Under the pieces are notes generated by a model, which was not told where the DNA came from, searched no databases, and saw nothing but the letters and a program-made list of their open reading frames with translations. This document shows, piece after piece, positions 5,495 through 6,289 of a DNA stretch of 6,289 nucleotides. This stretch comes from JBNJDW01 sp051745265. Its GTDB lineage: Bacteria > Pseudomonadota > Alphaproteobacteria > Micavibrionales > CSBR16-224. Numbering within the stretch: position 1 is the first letter of the stretch; each line of letters starts with the position of its first letter. The DNA is taken from the NCBI GenBank assembly GCA_051745265.1, contig JBNJDW010000113.1:1-6289 (forward strand), written 5' to 3'. The translations under genes and the position numbers were made by a program.

Positions 5495-5523
5495 CACTGC
5501 TTGTATATATATTCAAGGCAGTG
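5495..5523. repeat. Imperfect inverted repeat CACTGCTTG / CAAGGCAGTG
   Basis: The arms at 5495-5503 and 5514-5523 are complementary except for one extra G in the right arm, and enclose the ten-base loop TATATATATT. It could be an operator for a dimeric regulator between the divergent genes, or an RNA hairpin. No T-run follows on either strand, so it is not a typical intrinsic terminator. Confidence 0.45.
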
Positions 5524-5624
5524 TGACATTCAGTCTTAAACATTAATACAAAAGTGTACGTGGCCCCGCAACTAAACGGATTTCGGCGTCGATAGACGTG
5601 TGCTCTGGAAACATATCGAAACTG

Positions 5625-5653
5625 TTGACGCTCTGAAAAATATATGCTTTACT
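5625..5653 (+). promoter_or_regulatory. Candidate promoter of the outer-membrane barrel gene
   Basis: TTGACG (5625-5630; five of six) is followed after 17 bases by TTTACT (5648-5653; four of six). Transcription would start near 5660, just before the AGAGGA ribosome binding site at 5668-5673, giving a very short leader. Confidence 0.42.
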
Positions 5654-5678
5654 TATTGTCATAATAAAGAGGACTCTT

Positions 5679-6263
5679 ATGACGGCGAAAGCATTATCAT
5701 TGGGCGCCTGTGCCCTGGCTTTTTCGACAGCAGCCGCTGTGGCCGACGCGCAGTGTGAAGGCAGCAGCTATAAGATCTCCCATTCACCGGGCACGCATCA
5801 TATAACCAATGACGGCGCGGGCAAAAGCGGTTACAACGAAGACAACAATCGCTTTGCCTTTGAAGCCAACTGGCATAATGAATTAAGCGATATCTTCTGC
5901 TTCACCTCCCGTCTTGGCCTGACGGGCTTTAAAAACAGTTATGATGCCACGTCTTTCGGCCCTTTTATCGCCGGCGATCTCGACTTTCCAATCAGCCGCG
6001 CAGATAATATTTACGGTTATGTCGAAGGCGGCGTTGGCCTGATCACGGGCTATGAGGACCACCTCTCTGAGGATATCATGATGGGCGGTCTTTTACCCAT
6101 GCCCGTTGTGGGCGCAGGGCTACGCCTGAAAGGCGCTTTTGAACATTTTAACAGCATCAGCGCCGGTTTGGAATATATCCCGGCCCAGGAAATCACAAAT
6201 ATGATGCGAACACGAAACAGCGGCGACAGTGTCGTAAGTGCGAAGATCGCCGTAAATTTCTAA
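5679..6263 (+). CDS. Outer-membrane beta-barrel protein, PagP-like
   Basis: The product has 194 residues. Residues 1-24 form a signal peptide with likely cleavage after ADA (22-24), and the chain ends in SAKIAVNF, a terminal-Phe strand as in outer-membrane barrels. About 170 mature residues suit an eight-stranded barrel. The order of motifs recalls PagP, the outer-membrane enzyme that moves a palmitate from phospholipid to lipid A: WH (65-66), GFKNSY (83-88, compare FKDSW in E. coli PagP), GLITGY (120-125), LLPMPVVG (138-145, compare the LPLPVLLP-type stretch) and LEYIP (164-168, compare TYIP). PagP uses a His and an Asp-Ser pair; here Asp is replaced by Asn86 while Ser87 remains, and the His-to-Ser spacing is shorter. 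It may be a divergent enzyme, or a related barrel without that activity. Two cysteines (26 and 74) could form a disulphide. The AGAGGA site 5 bases upstream of the ATG supports the start. The 26 bases after the stop show no complete terminator. Confidence 0.8.
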   Translation: MTAKALSLGACALAFSTAAAVADAQCEGSSYKISHSPGTHHITNDGAGKSGYNEDNNRFAFEANWHNELSDIFCFTSRLGLTGFKNSYDATSFGPFIAGDLDFPISRADNIYGYVEGGVGLITGYEDHLSEDIMMGGLLPMPVVGAGLRLKGAFEHFNSISAGLEYIPAQEITNMMRTRNSGDSVVSAKIAVNF

Positions 6264-6289
6264 TGATTTTCCCATCCGGGCGCGGCTGC

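Larger units (their letters stand above)
5406..5678. other. Divergent intergenic region
   Basis: This 273-base stretch separates the minus-strand small membrane protein from the plus-strand barrel gene and must hold both control regions. It contains the hairpin at 5495-5523, a short hairpin CGTC-GATA-GACG (5587-5598) and, on the minus strand, AGCC-ATA-GGCT followed by six T (about 5472-5488), a marginal terminator-like element. The plus-strand promoter is at 5625-5653. No convincing minus-strand promoter and no small ORF with a ribosome binding site were seen. Confidence 0.6.

Noticed and set aside
5492..5510. TGGCAC in the divergent region as a -24 element
   Set aside because: No TTGC or GC at the required distance.
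4797..5678. Second copy of the tRNA-Ala 3' end as an attachment site
   Set aside because: No repeat of the T-arm or acceptor sequence was found downstream to the window end.
6264..6289. GC-rich tail as a terminator or the end of a convergent gene
   Set aside because: Too short; the second arm or reading frame would be outside the window.

Overview
The window reads as chromosomal DNA of a Gram-negative bacterium, most likely an alphaproteobacterium. The grounds are indirect: the style of the Bax-inhibitor-1 protein, a FtsX/YbbP-type permease, a sigma-54 activator, a CCA-encoding tRNA-Ala and an outer-membrane barrel with a C-terminal Phe. Hand counts of sample lines give roughly 45-65% GC for most genes. 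I cannot name the genus.

Layout. Positions 1-1035 hold the 3' part of an ABC-transporter permease that runs in from the left edge. A good sigma-70 promoter (1077-1106) then drives a Bax inhibitor-1/YccA-family membrane protein (1136-1870), closed by a clear intrinsic terminator (1890-1921). Next, behind its own promoter and a cluster of AT-rich repeats (1945-2008), lies a sigma-54-dependent activator with AAA+ and Fis domains but no N-terminal sensory domain (2018-3019). A near-consensus promoter embedded in the last codons of that gene (3011-3039) drives a 520-residue, single-pass membrane-anchored protein of unknown function (3085-4647). A promoter, possibly overlapped by a weak terminator, precedes tRNA-Ala(GGC) at 4721-4796.

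The region right of the tRNA is more accessory in character. An 87-bp segment is flanked by a 9-bp direct repeat (4804-4908). Beyond it is a visibly AT-rich minus-strand gene for a small membrane-anchored protein (4968-5405). A divergent intergenic region with a hairpin (5406-5678) follows, and then a secreted 194-residue outer-membrane beta-barrel whose motifs recall the lipid A palmitoyltransferase PagP (5679-6263).

Most genes appear to be separate transcription units rather than one operon: nearly every gene has its own candidate promoter. A functional link can only be suggested between the sigma-54 activator and the membrane protein directly after it, since they are adjacent and co-oriented. 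No convincing -24/-12 promoter was found in the window, so the activator's targets probably lie elsewhere. I see no CRISPR array, insertion sequence or complete novel system. The best candidates for new biology are the 520-residue protein, the domain-minimal activator with its repeat-rich control region, and the PagP-like barrel with an altered active-site motif.
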